From: Fennellomyces sp. T-0311
Lineage: Eukaryota; Mucoromycota; Mucoromycetes; Mucorales; Lichtheimiaceae
Direction of reading: 5' to 3'
DNA: 64,000 nucleotides
Assembly (NCBI GenBank): GCA_025266875.1
Contig: JALLLT010000007.1
Span: forward strand, 62,001-126,000
Program-made: the position numbers and the translations under genes
Part shown: in pieces, positions 1 to 13,103 of the stretch
Layout: each line of letters begins with the position of its first letter
Position numbering within the stretch: position 1 is the stretch's first letter
The notes under the pieces: model-generated
What the model saw: only the letters and a program-made list of their open reading frames with translations
The model's database searches: none
What the model was told of the DNA's origin: nothing

Positions 1-333
1 GGTGAAAAGGATATCGCACGCGTGATTGAAGACCTTCAGGCTGTCGGTCGCGTTGACATTTTGAAGAACATGGCCATCTTGTCATTGGTTGGCAAGCAGA
101 TGAAAAACATGGTTGGTATTGCCGGAATGATGTTTACGACGCTGGCGTCGGCCGGTGTCAATATCGAAATGATTTCTCAGGGTGCTTCAGAAATCAATAT
201 CTCGTGTGTCATTGAAGAAGAAAAGGCAGTTATTGCCATGAATGTCATCCACGATCAACTCCTCAGCAAACAAAGCGCATTGGTTCTGCCGGCAGTAAAG
301 CAATCCACAGTTGCTGCACTTATGTTAGACTAG
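1..333 (+). CDS. HOM3: Aspartate kinase, C-terminal ACT region (5' truncated by window edge)
   Basis: The reading frame is open from base 1 and ends with TAG at 331-333. The visible 110 residues form the regulatory ACT tail of a monofunctional aspartokinase: a strand-helix pattern around NMVGIAGMMFTTLASAGVNI, then the conserved IEMISQGASEINISCVI segment and a final helix with AVIAMNVIHDQL. Aspartate kinase phosphorylates L-aspartate in the first step of Thr/Met/Ile (and in some organisms Lys) synthesis in the cytosol; the ACT pair normally senses threonine. The catalytic kinase domain and the start lie upstream of the window. The symbol is by family resemblance to the yeast gene. Confidence 0.85.
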   Translation, partial: GEKDIARVIEDLQAVGRVDILKNMAILSLVGKQMKNMVGIAGMMFTTLASAGVNIEMISQGASEINISCVIEEEKAVIAMNVIHDQLLSKQSALVLPAVKQSTVAALMLD

Positions 334-3300
334 ACTGCAAAAAAAGTACATCCTAACACATAGTTTATTCCATTCCCCACCCGTATCTGATTTTCTATAT
401 GCATGCTTTATTTAATATCCCTTTGTTTGTCTATTTGTTTTTTCAAAAAGTTTACATAAACATGTTTCGTCTGAATTAAAAGAGGTGGCCGGAACCACTA
501 TACAAGAACTAATTCAATACTCAGATGCGGAAGTGACCCAAGAACCAATAGGTATGCATAGCGGTTGTGTGTATGAAGCCTCGTTTTGAAGCAATTAGAT
601 CTGACCCTAAAGCATGCGAATCCCTAAGGTGGCTATATCTACGTACTGTATACACAATTATGAAGGTGCACCTACCAATGAAGTACACCAATCCTTTTTA
701 TAGGATAGACCTATACTGTAGTCGGTTATATACCCTAAAACTCTTGGCCAAAACCGCGGGTCTAACATTTGCCAAGCATTCTGGCCGCTATTATCCTCGC
801 GTTTGTTCAATGAATCAGTGACATGGTGATGTATTCAGACTGGAAAAGCTAATATTTACGTAATGATCTGAAAATATTCCTACAGCGGCAGCTCAACGAG
901 TCTTCCATGAATAAAGCACATACTTTTTCAACTACATTAGCGGGGTTCAGTAAACCTACATAAGATCATAAACATAAAAAATAGAGGTGGCTATTCGGTT
1001 TATTTTTATACAGAAGGCTTTTACGCCTTCCAAAGTGTACTCAACAACTAAAATACAAAGCTATCAAAGATAGAAGTACAATTACCTTGTTAATACGCTC
1101 ATATGGAAGAAGATATCTCTTACGTTTATGATCTTACGGACGTTCACTGAGCACCCCTATTATATGAGTGTACCAAACCTTTCAATGATGTACTGAGATG
1201 CCTTTTGTATTCATATACATCTACCATAGGAGGTTTTATTAAAGGAAATTCGAAGTACGCGTAGATGCTGTTGATCATCTTTAATAAGTCATATAGCGCA
1301 ACCCAAGTAGTTTAAACGGTTGTCAATGCTTCAAAGAAAACCACCCACAAAAAGAAGACAAAGCGCTTACCCCATTTTATTACATACTACTTCTTTATGT
1401 CTTGCCATAAACTAAAATGTGTATGTTATCATCTCCTCCCTCAACTTCCTTGCTACCGTTGTATACGCTTAAATTCAATTGGCGTTTGCATCCTCCTATA
1501 ATACGAACTTGGACAATAGTGTTATAGTTTGATATCAAACCTTTCTTCACGTCACCGCATCCTAGTTAAGCATGCGGGCGTTCTGAGTGGCGTGAATGAT
1601 GATATCGGGAAGAAGATGGTGAATGCCTTTAATCTCGTTGTAAACCACTGATACGACATCCCATTCAATTTGGACAGTATCATGGGCAGAAAAAAGCAGT
1701 TCGAGGAAGCTTGACAACGAATTAGCTATCAAAAAAAGGTCAATGACCTTGTTCTTGGTTCCTCTTTTCCTTATGACAGTTATGTCGTGGTAATGATGGA
1801 ATTAAGTGCCGATTCTGCACTTGGCATCCTTTGTAGGTACGGGAACAACATTGCTGCATCTGTTGATTGTGAACTGGGGGGGTGGTATCGCTCAATTGGA
1901 AAGCTTCAAATGACGAGACCAAAAATAAGATATTGTTTTATTAAGGAAAACTACTCTCTATTTATAATGATGATGAGTCGGGACGGAGAAGGTGAATGCT
2001 TTTCTATCAGAGCCGAATCCGTGTTATCGCCGTAATCCCTAATGACCATACTGTCTTATTACGAAGGAGCGGATAATCATGCAGAGACTGAGTTAACGTG
2101 AATGGTCTTTCTTGAAGTCTGAACCCAGACCAAGGTCTCACTGACACACAAGTCAGTGGACAGACCAATAGATAACTATGCGGTTGTTAATGTCGAAATA
2201 AAGGAACGGATGTAACAAAGGCTGAGATGGAAAGGTATGTAGACAATGGATTACTGGTATGTCAAGATATGACAGGGTGGTATAACCATACGCGGGCTGA
2301 CGGTCGACTACTTATCGGTGGCTATCCCTCGCCGGTGATCTCCATGCAGACCAACGCCTGTACCAGAATCCCTAGCCCTAAACTTTCTTAGGAGTATACA
2401 AAGGCTTTAGGTAGAAACAGGGCAAAGCATCTCTAATTTCGCAATATAGACCAAAAGTAGGAGAATGAAAGTTTAACAGACGCTCTCGAAGTTTCACATA
2501 CATGGGTCAACAACCAATGTGCCGTTTTCAAAATGTCCGGATATCCATTTCTGAGCTCATGTGTCTGCTCCAAATACAGATCCAATCTACACAGTTTGAC
2601 ACACCCGTAATAAAAATTCAAAACAGGCTTCAAAAATTAATCCGGAATACTCCAATAGCTGGCTCTTTCTCGTAAGAATAGTACGGGTCTCATAAATGGA
2701 ACTTCTGTAAACAAGCAAGCAATTTCCAGTACACTGGCATCACTCTTTATATCAGCACTACAAAGGTGGTTATTAAGGATAAGGTTAACTGGAGCAGAAT
2801 GTAATAGAGACGCAAGATGATGCATGCCTTTTACGGTTAGTTTTGATCGTAATTTGGGAAAAGCGAAAGTTAACAAAAGGTCTCATTTTTACGCGTGTGT
2901 ATTGAAGCATATCAGATAAACTTATATGGGTCCATCAAATTGTGCAGACCGCATCCATTTTGATTGCTAGTCATGGGAAATTTCGGAAGATATACCCAGT
3001 CTTTTGAATCGAGTGCATATACATCCTTTTAAAACGGATACATGGATTTGACACATGTATGGAACATTAACGATGCTTTGCCCCACTTCTATCTGAAAGC
3101 CCTGTAAAGTACCTCGTATCAACGTGCAACCCCTGCGGTGAATTTTGATAGTATGACTGGATCGAAGGGCACAGGTTGCACTCATGAATGAAATTTGATA
3201 TGTGTGTTTGAAACGAGTACGTAGCTCAAAAGCTTTAGTTTATTTCTAGGAGATAGTAGACCAGCTTCTACAGCGGAACAAGTATGTACACAGACCTACA

Positions 3301-6300
3301 CTGACTTTTGGAGGGCATACGAATGTTATATTTTATTAGACAACCTTTCAACTTCTGGAGTATATTGCAAAGTTAGGGATGTGTTTTATCCCATTTATAA
3401 CTAAATGCCCTGTAGCAGAGCTTCAGTCCAGACTTCAGTACTTTGCTCATATTTGAATTTTTTTCGTAGTCAAAGTGAAGCCTAGTGATATGGGATACAT
3501 GCTCATGTGGTGGACAAATAAGTATACACTCTTCACATGCGGTTTATTTAAGATCTTGTTCAAGGGTCATATTATATTTGATAGAGCTATTTGTCTCCGA
3601 GTGTCGTAGGAAGCAGAACACACATACACACAGCAGGGCACGATTATGTAATATATGTGACTAAAATAGCCAATAGTGTGGGTCCATTAGCCGCATAAAT
3701 TGTGTTACTATCCTACATTTAGTGGTGCACAATAATCCTAACAAGTCGTAGTTATTGTGGTGCCATTCATCAATATAGCCGCAGTAAGCGATCAAAATCC
3801 TCAATTAAACTGCGTGAATTATCGATATTCTATGATCGACTGAAAATATTAGTGAAAATAGTTGATCACTCTGCATAATTACCTTCAGAGCCCAATATTA
3901 CACGCAATTGTACTATCTGTTATCTGTCGATCTTTGATGATGTTACAAGATGTCATACGTAAAAGGTGACCTTTGTTGGAGCAACGGAGATGGTTGTATG
4001 AAAGCCAGCCGAGTTCCGATATCCCATTTATCAGAACTAGCCTATTATCCTCAATCAAGTAACAATTTAGAGCATAAATCTCGTCAGTTTAGATTGTAAT
4101 AATGGCACTTGACTCGCAGCACAAACGAAACGCAGCAATGATTTATTATGGGATCAAATTAATCGTGAAATTGAAGTTAATACAAACCCTAAACTCTCCG
4201 GCCACTTGGTAAATGTTTTTTAACCAGTACTCACCTTAAATTCTTGACACTTTACCATTCAAAGGCGCATCCGCTTTGATGCAGATCGGAAAAGACTTCT
4301 TTTGGAGGAATATTTGTTTATCGCACGCGTGATCCCCTCATGAATATTTCATGGCGCTGCGGCGTGCGAAATAGTTCCACAACAGCTTCCCGAAGGCGCT
4401 GTATATATTCCTTTATTCGACAAGGGGCTCAGAAACCAGATGAATGCATTTTGTACCACATACTACCCGATAAGGAAGCATAATGCAGGATCAGAAGAAC
4501 AAATATGCATACAGCTCCATGGTTCCCAGTATCTGCTCACTCTGGATTTGCATCGAGTTATTACTCTTTACTTGATGTCCAGATATAAACTTTTCGGTTA
4601 TACGCCTCGATATGGGAAAGTTTCGCTGCATTGCCCATATACAGGGGCGAAAACTGTGCCCCTGGACTGGGTTACCGTAATTATCGTTAGTAAATGCAGC
4701 GACTTTTAAGACAACCATCTTATATCACACTTGAGTACGTAAAATGAGGAGGCTAATCGATAAAGTGATTTTCCAAAGTGTAAAACAGCAGCCAATATAG
4801 ATACAACCCTTTTTTGTAATTGAACGGTTTAGTGTGTTTCATCTTGTCTTTGTTGGATCCCAGTAGTTCTCAGCTTGCAATTAACTATTCATGTAATAAG
4901 GCTATGCAAAAAAAAAACTTTTGCAATTATGTATATCATTATATTTAAGCTGTACAATAGGTCACAACGGACCTTGACGATTATTTAAAGTAGTTATGCC
5001 GAAGACCGAAGGTATGGCTATAGGTGAGCGTGTATATCTTACAAGCCTGTATGTACGTATCACATTCACCATACCGAATCTTCGAAAAATGACTCCTGAG
5101 TTCTCTGCACAACAAAAATAAATTCGCACCTATGTTTGTTTATGAACAGAAGGTAAGACAACATTCGGAGCGACAAATTAGTTCTCAAAGATGAAATATC
5201 GTATTTTTCCCTACGACAGGCAGTATAATTCTTAGAGCTTACTCTCTCTAATACGAGATATGAAAAGTTTTGACTACTTACCTGTTCCTTTGCCTGTGTA
5301 CCTAAATGGAGGTCAAACAGGTTCATAAATGTATTAGGCCATATATTGTCATCGGAATGTGTTGTAAAGAACTGCTATCAGTGATATGCTGCATTTGTCA
5401 TATGCATTGTGTACCGGATGTATTATCCGAAAAAAACACCAAAATCCAAGACGCGGAACACAGTGTTCCCAATACAAACCATTCTTACCAGTGCTCTGGA
5501 CGATTGCAGTTCTGGAACCGATATGAGCTCGCACAAGAGGCGCTATCTACTGATTACATCAACATGATTCAAGGAATCCCGTGGCACAATAGCGAATACC
5601 AGTATCTTATCTAACTTCAGATGAACATTGGCTCGGTATCAAAGTAACTGATGTTCGGCCTTTCTGCTCTCAAAAGACTAATTTCTTTATTATCATTGCC
5701 AGTTTTAGTACGTGAAATATGGATTGAAGCATCATTGTTGCTTGTAAGCTAGATCTATATAGATGAGGTAAGTCATTCTATTTTCAAAAGTAGGGTACAG
5801 ATCTTAGCCACATGAGGAATGTTCTTGAAAGGAATTATGTGCCATTCTAAGAAAAGAACAGCTGGATATGTAACAACGCCAATCAACCGCGGCGCTAATT
5901 TGAGAATGATTGAATAGAGTATTGCTTCTGGAATTATAGCTAAAAACAGCGGACTGAAAAAGTCAAGAGTGCAAACGCTACTTTTCACATGGTACAACCA
6001 TTGTCGGTTAGCTGTCGCCAAAGTATGTATATAGTAATCGCCTTTAATCGTACGTATCATATACAATAGCTGTTTTAGGCCCTCCCATCCTGATGCATAT
6101 TATCACGAGCTAAAGAGCCACATGCTACCCCATTTTTAAACTCTAGAAAAAGAAGGTATGGAGGACGGCAGAATGTAAAATCTTATATACAGTTATGGTT
6201 CGTATTCAAGAGGTAGCTCAAACGGCAGTTGCGCACTATCGAAAAAGAACTTCAAAGACAGATTTCAATTACGATAGATCTCGTCAATGGTGGTCCCCCA

Positions 6301-7769
6301 AATTTTCATGTTTTCAAGAGATAGATACCGAACGACCGGTCCGCTACTTAACCTAACGAAATTTTCTCGAATCCCTAACCTTAAAGACGTTGTCGAAGAG
6401 AAAAAACCAAGTGCTCGGATCGAAACACAAAATCTGTCAATCATTACCGCTATCGAAACGATATTTTCAGGAGTCACGGAAGGGCTGTCATCAATGTGAG
6501 TTACACTGGCTCGCGTGTTTGATAAAGGAAATAGCAAAAAGACGTTCACCATTGTTTTCCGCATCACTGGCATCTGGTTCTAAATTCATGTTATTAAATA
6601 ATATGTGCAACAAATGGCCGCACCCCGGCGAACAAAAAGATCAAGTGACATAAATCGAATGATGTGGTTTGTGTTGTGTACGGGGAGACAAAGGCTTGGT
6701 AGCATACTGTCTGTGCCCAGCGTGCTGGTTTGTAACACAAAAAGTCAGATAGCCAAAAAAGAAATCTGCGAATCAAAAAAAGGTTTTTCTTTTATTGCCC
6801 TGCATAAATAAACATATGTGTGTTCCTTGTGATGTGATTTTATGCTTTGGATGAAAAAAGTAGACCATCATAACTAAGGGGGGGGGATGAGGCTTTGGTT
6901 AGTCAGAAACCTGAGCTGTAATAGTAAGGTATACACACAGACACCGCGAGGGTTACACTGAGTAACGTATCATGATCTAAAAACAAGAACGACGGGGTAG
7001 TTGACAAGTACAAGAGGGTGAGATAAATGGAGAAAAAATAGTACTGTTTGTGTATTCAGAAGTGAAGATCACTATGTAGATGTGATGCAATGCATGCATG
7101 CCGAATATGTTGGCTGACCCGGTAGCAAGTCCTGTGCCTCCAATGTAAACAACTTGAAAGTAAACAAAAGAAAGGAATGGGGAATAGTGGAAGTCTAGAC
7201 CGAAATGTTCAACCTTATGTTGCAGAGGGAGAGGAATGAGAAGAGAAAAAAAGAGTATTACGAAGTATATCGAAGCGCTTGTCATAAGTTAAGGTTACCG
7301 CTAGATATTTTTTTGCTTTGACAAGGTTACATAGACGAGCCGCAAGCCGGTTTTGTTGAACGAAAAAAAAAAAACTTGTTTGTCAAAAAAGGGCATGTTG
7401 TTGGGCGGCTCGCTCTCTCACACGGGGGATCTCTGTCTTCTCACAAGGCGATCTTTCGACTGGAAAGTATTAGAGCATACGTACCCGACAGAACCAAAAC
7501 TGAACTTTCTCTCTCTTCATTCGTTCCCTTTTTTTCACACTCGTGCACTTCCTCTCGTTTACCCTGAACGAAGAAAGCGTAAAAAAGAGACAGAAAGGAG
7601 GAGTTTCCATATCAAGTTATCCGATCGTCATCGGTTTAGGCATCGTTTTCTATTTTTCTTTTTGGAGAGTTTGTTGTTCCGGTGCTCTTTTTTTCGTCTT
7701 TCTTCTTCTTAACCACCTGAATCGACCCTGTCTGAAAGAGGGCCTGCAAAGATCTGTTGCCAGCCAGCC
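334..7769. other. Gene-poor, AT-rich stretch of about 7.4 kb
   Basis: Both strands are crowded with stop codons. The short open frames (up to about 120 codons) show no recognisable motif, no splice-joined continuation and no sensible promoter/UTR context. The last part (about 7350-7769) is pyrimidine-rich and probably includes the promoter and 5' UTR of the CP2 gene at 7770. I found no tRNA, rRNA, tandem array or terminal inverted repeat. Eroded transposon sequence or a long intergenic region are both possible. Confidence 0.6.
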
Positions 7770-9891
7770 ATGCTTTCGGACCAACATCATTCACCGTATC
7801 CTCCCGCGCCGCTGCCGCCATTGCAGCATCCACCTCACCATCATCACTACCCCCCACCGCCCGTCTTTGTTGACAAGTGAGTTAATAATAAACAAATCCC
7901 CGCCCTTATTTAAATGGCTTTTCTCGATAGCATCCCACACCAGTACAGACGCGACATAGTCCACCATCACTCGCCAGTTTCGTTGGTACATTCATCTCCT
8001 GGACAACAATCGGTACATTCGTCGCCTATCATGCATCCGTACCCGATGGAACACCATCACCATCCTTATACTTCGCCAAGATCGCAGGCTGCGTCGTCTA
8101 TTACTTCCGTTGTCCCGTCGCCCCCAACGAGTTGTCCATCATCATCAACTGCTATCGCAAAGTAAGCCCAAAAATCCCTTACTTTTCCATTGTGTAACCC
8201 ACGCAATTCGCTGTGTATATATATTCCTGGCTGGCTCGTGCGAAAACTAACACTCTCTTTCTTTCCCCCTTATTTCCTTTATGGACGTTAGTCTTCGTTA
8301 TGAGATTATATTGGAAGGTAATATAATTTATGGTGTGATCTCGCCCCCCCCTCAATACCTTCGCCCTTTACCCCTTCATAAGCCATGTGTCATGACAAGA
8401 AATTGATCGACCTGTTTGTAGCACCAACCGCCGCGGCACAAAAGGTGGAAGACGCTCCGCTGACCTATCTCAACAAAGGTATGAGAAAGCAAATCTGACA
8501 TCTTCACATTAAACTGACCATTGGCTTAGGCCAGTTTTATAATATAAATCTCAAGGATACCGAAGGTTCAGACACTGATATCACAAGCACGATCACCATC
8601 ATGTTTCACGATGAGTCTCATCGCAAGGTAGCTCCTAATTACTGGAAGTTTTGGTTAAGCCAGCAAAAACATTCTCAAGCTGCACGCGCCCTCGATATCG
8701 GTAAAAATAGCAACATCAAAACATTTCACAACCCTTGTTTTAATATTCTTGAATAGATGCCGGACGATGCAGTGGTATTCACAACGTTGAGGCCGACCGT
8801 TTCGATTCTGTTTCATTCCAATGGAATGCTAAAGCTGGTGCCAGCATTAGCATCCGTTTCAACTGTCTTTCAACAGACTTCTCCCGCATCAAAGGTGTCA
8901 AAGGCATTCCGCTCCGTCTTCACATGCAAAGTCATTTAACAAGTGAAGACCAGTCCACCAGTGAGGGCTCGTATTGTCGGATCAAACTCTTCCGAGATAA
9001 GGTAATAATATTATTAAAAAAAACTTGACTGGCAACATAACAAGCTTTACCCCAACATGTAGGGAGCTGAACGAAAGAACAAGGATGATGCCAGACACAT
9101 TGAAAAGCAGCTCGAGAAACTGCGTGGCAAAAACGGCGAATCGCATCCGCTTTGGTTGGCGTTTTCACAAACACAACCGTATACTGTATTCTGTGAGGTG
9201 CCGCAGACATCACCCGCGCAACAACAACAGCATGAACTCGTATACACCCGTCGTTTGAGTGACAGCAGCAATAGTACTGCTGGAAGACAGCAACACCATC
9301 ACCCATACCTTCCACCGCCATCGTTGTCCAATAGTTTCAATGGCGCCGGAGTAAAACGACAGTATCATACTTTGATTACCCCACCCGCTACCGATCCCGC
9401 TGCTGCAGCGGCTGCCATGGCTGCCGCAACCGCACCTACCATGTCTCCTGGTGCTCCGAACCCTTACTTTATGCACCACGCGCCAGTGCCACCGATGCCA
9501 CTGGACTACGATCCGACTTATGTACCTCAGCGACGACGTAGAGTTGCCAGTAATGTTTCTAGATTCTCTTCGATTACTTTTTTTTTCGCTGATATTTTTT
9601 TAATTTATAGAGTTAAGCATCTTTGCAAAGTTCGTAAGCATGGACGACTCGCTGCACCGTGCGATCTACCTCGATGACTTAACGGTCGACGATCTGAAAG
9701 AGAAAGTCACTGCCAAAATGGAGATCAACGCGATGCAGATCAGTCAGGTTGTTCGCCAAGTTGCCAAAAAAGACAATCTCATCGTACGCGTGGATGACAC
9801 AGTTGTTCAAGATATTCCCGAAATGCAAGACATGGAAGTCGAAACCAGTGCCGATGAGAGCGGCACCCTCACGCTCGTACTTCGCTATTAG
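7770..9891 (+). CDS. Grainyhead/CP2-family transcription factor, paralogue 1
   Basis: Eight exons can be joined in frame: 7770-7876, 7931-8161, 8292-8317, 8422-8478, 8530-8700, 8757-9001, 9063-9549 and 9611-9891, giving 534 residues. Residues 1-112 are a low-complexity His/Pro/Ser-rich leader. About 113-320 form the CP2 (Grainyhead/LSF) DNA-binding domain, with motifs such as IMFHDESHR, RFNCLSTDFSRIKGVKGIPL and YCRIKLFRDKGAERKNKDDA. A Ser/Pro/Ala-rich linker follows. The last 85 residues (AIYLDDLTV onward, ending LTLVLRY) match the C-terminal dimerisation region shared with the paralogue at 30981-33217. The protein is expected to be a nuclear sequence-specific regulator; fungal Grainyhead proteins are linked to cell-wall and conidiation genes, but targets here are unknown. 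It converges on the ATP synthase beta gene 727 bp away. Start choice: first in-frame ATG after a stop-rich leader. Confidence 0.86.
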
Positions 9892-10617
9892 CATATGTTC
9901 ATTCTCTTACCCCGTTCCCTCTCTCTCTTTCGCAACATACAGACCGCTTACTCTCTACCTTCCCTCCTTCGATATACCATCATATACCTCATAGTTTGGC
10001 AGATCTCATTGTATAGCTCGTAGCTCTTTTCACATTCCCGTATCTCACAGAACCTCTTTTTGTATCTATAAGCTCCCCTTCTCTTTTTTTCACACCCTGG
10101 CTTTGGTTTTTTCCCCTTCATGATGATGATTTTAAGAAACAGAAAATTAAAACAGGAAACAGCTGTGCTTTTCCAATGATCCATTATGTACAGCACTTCT
10201 TTAATAATACATGCTGAGATGCCGTATCTTGGTGATGCATACCTGATAAGATAATCTTTGTAAACACAATGGAAGCCTTACTGGTCATCTTGATACGTAA
10301 ATAGTCGTGCTGTCACTTTTGTGTTGGGACACTTGTCAGATGATTGCGCTATGTGCGCCAAAGCAGATTTTTTAATGCATAAATATTTACAAATGACCAC
10401 CGGCCACTCAATTCCCATGAGCCAATCCTCGATTGGGTAATCGTGTCGAGCGATCCTTTACTTCTCCAACCATTGCTATGCCATTGAACTAGTAAATCAT
10501 ATCTGACGACACACTGAAGTGTGGCCGATACACGATGAATGAAATTTATTTAACGAAAGAGCAAAACGCATTTTCTTTTTTAGCTTGGTAATTAGACAAC
10601 AGTGTACATTTCTTTTT
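9892..10617. other. Convergent intergenic spacer between CP2 gene and ATP2 copy A
   Basis: This 0.7-kb spacer holds the 3' UTRs of two convergent genes. It is pyrimidine-rich on the left, with no supported ORF. No sequence similarity to the 3' flank of ATP2 copy B at 23877-23965 is visible. Confidence 0.6.
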
Positions 10618-12366
<1,749 letters not shown>

Positions 12367-13103
12367 GTTGCAAAGGTTCGAGAAGGTAAGACTTGTTGGC
12401 CTGGCAACAGCAAGTTTATGTCGGAGATGCAATATTTTACAGGGTTGCCTGGGCAACGCGCTTTGGCTGGATTGTGGATTGTGTCACCTGCGACTGTCAA
12501 ATTTTCTGCCTGGCAAAATTTAATTAGATGCAATTGCGTATGTTGGAGATGGGTAGCATCCTTTTATCATGACAATATACAGTTATAGCGGGATGAATAT
12601 GCGGTATTCGTAAATTTGTTGGAAGGTTTATCAAAATCAAGTCATTTACCTGGGAGGATCAAAACAATGAGCCTTTGTCGAGTTGCACAGTCCTCGGTTG
12701 AACTATTACTGCCGCAAAGCATATTTTACTATTGTCGTGTTCGGTGTTTATTTAATTCGCGTGAACACGATCATAGCAAGACCCTATCATAGCAAAGCCG
12801 GCAACAAATACAATCCTCTACCACAGAACTTGCATACCATCGTACTCATCGTCAATTATTGACTGTAGCCTCACTACAGACTGCTATTACTATGTGTCGT
12901 ATGTAGGGGATGGCACACAGGTACATACAGGAATGTGTTGATGGGAGGAAAATTAATAATAAAACCAACAAGTGCGTTATCGATATTTTTCTTAAAATCA
13001 ACAAAGCCATCTACTTCTACTGGTAACCATTTATGATTATGTACTTTGGAGCAAGGGTCGCCCTAGTACGAACCAGAGCTTACCTAAGAAATACCAAAGC
13101 GGT
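12367..13103. other. Upstream region of ATP2 copy A / 3' flank of SEC24
   Basis: No supported ORF. It should hold the ATP2 copy A promoter (reading leftward) and the SEC24 3' UTR. It shows no evident similarity to the upstream region of ATP2 copy B (21335-22127), so the two copies probably have independent promoters. Confidence 0.55.

Noticed and set aside
2370..4200. CCCTAAAC-like telomeric words near 2375 and 4188
   Set aside because: Single isolated copies, not tandem; no telomere or subtelomere array.
11..4335. Shared 15-mer tatcgcacgcgtgat in the aspartate kinase exon and at about 4319-4333
   Set aside because: One or two 15-base matches are expected by chance in a 64-kb window, and the flanks do not align.
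6190..6260. Possible tRNA B-box-like words (ggttcgtattcaag, gaggtagctcaaacgg)
   Set aside because: No acceptor stem or cloverleaf could be folded by eye; no tRNA was supported anywhere in the window.
7353..7712. 119-codon plus-strand frame just before the CP2 gene
   Set aside because: Composition follows the pyrimidine-rich leader (Phe/Ser/Leu/Arg), frames overlap, and it lies in the probable 5' UTR.
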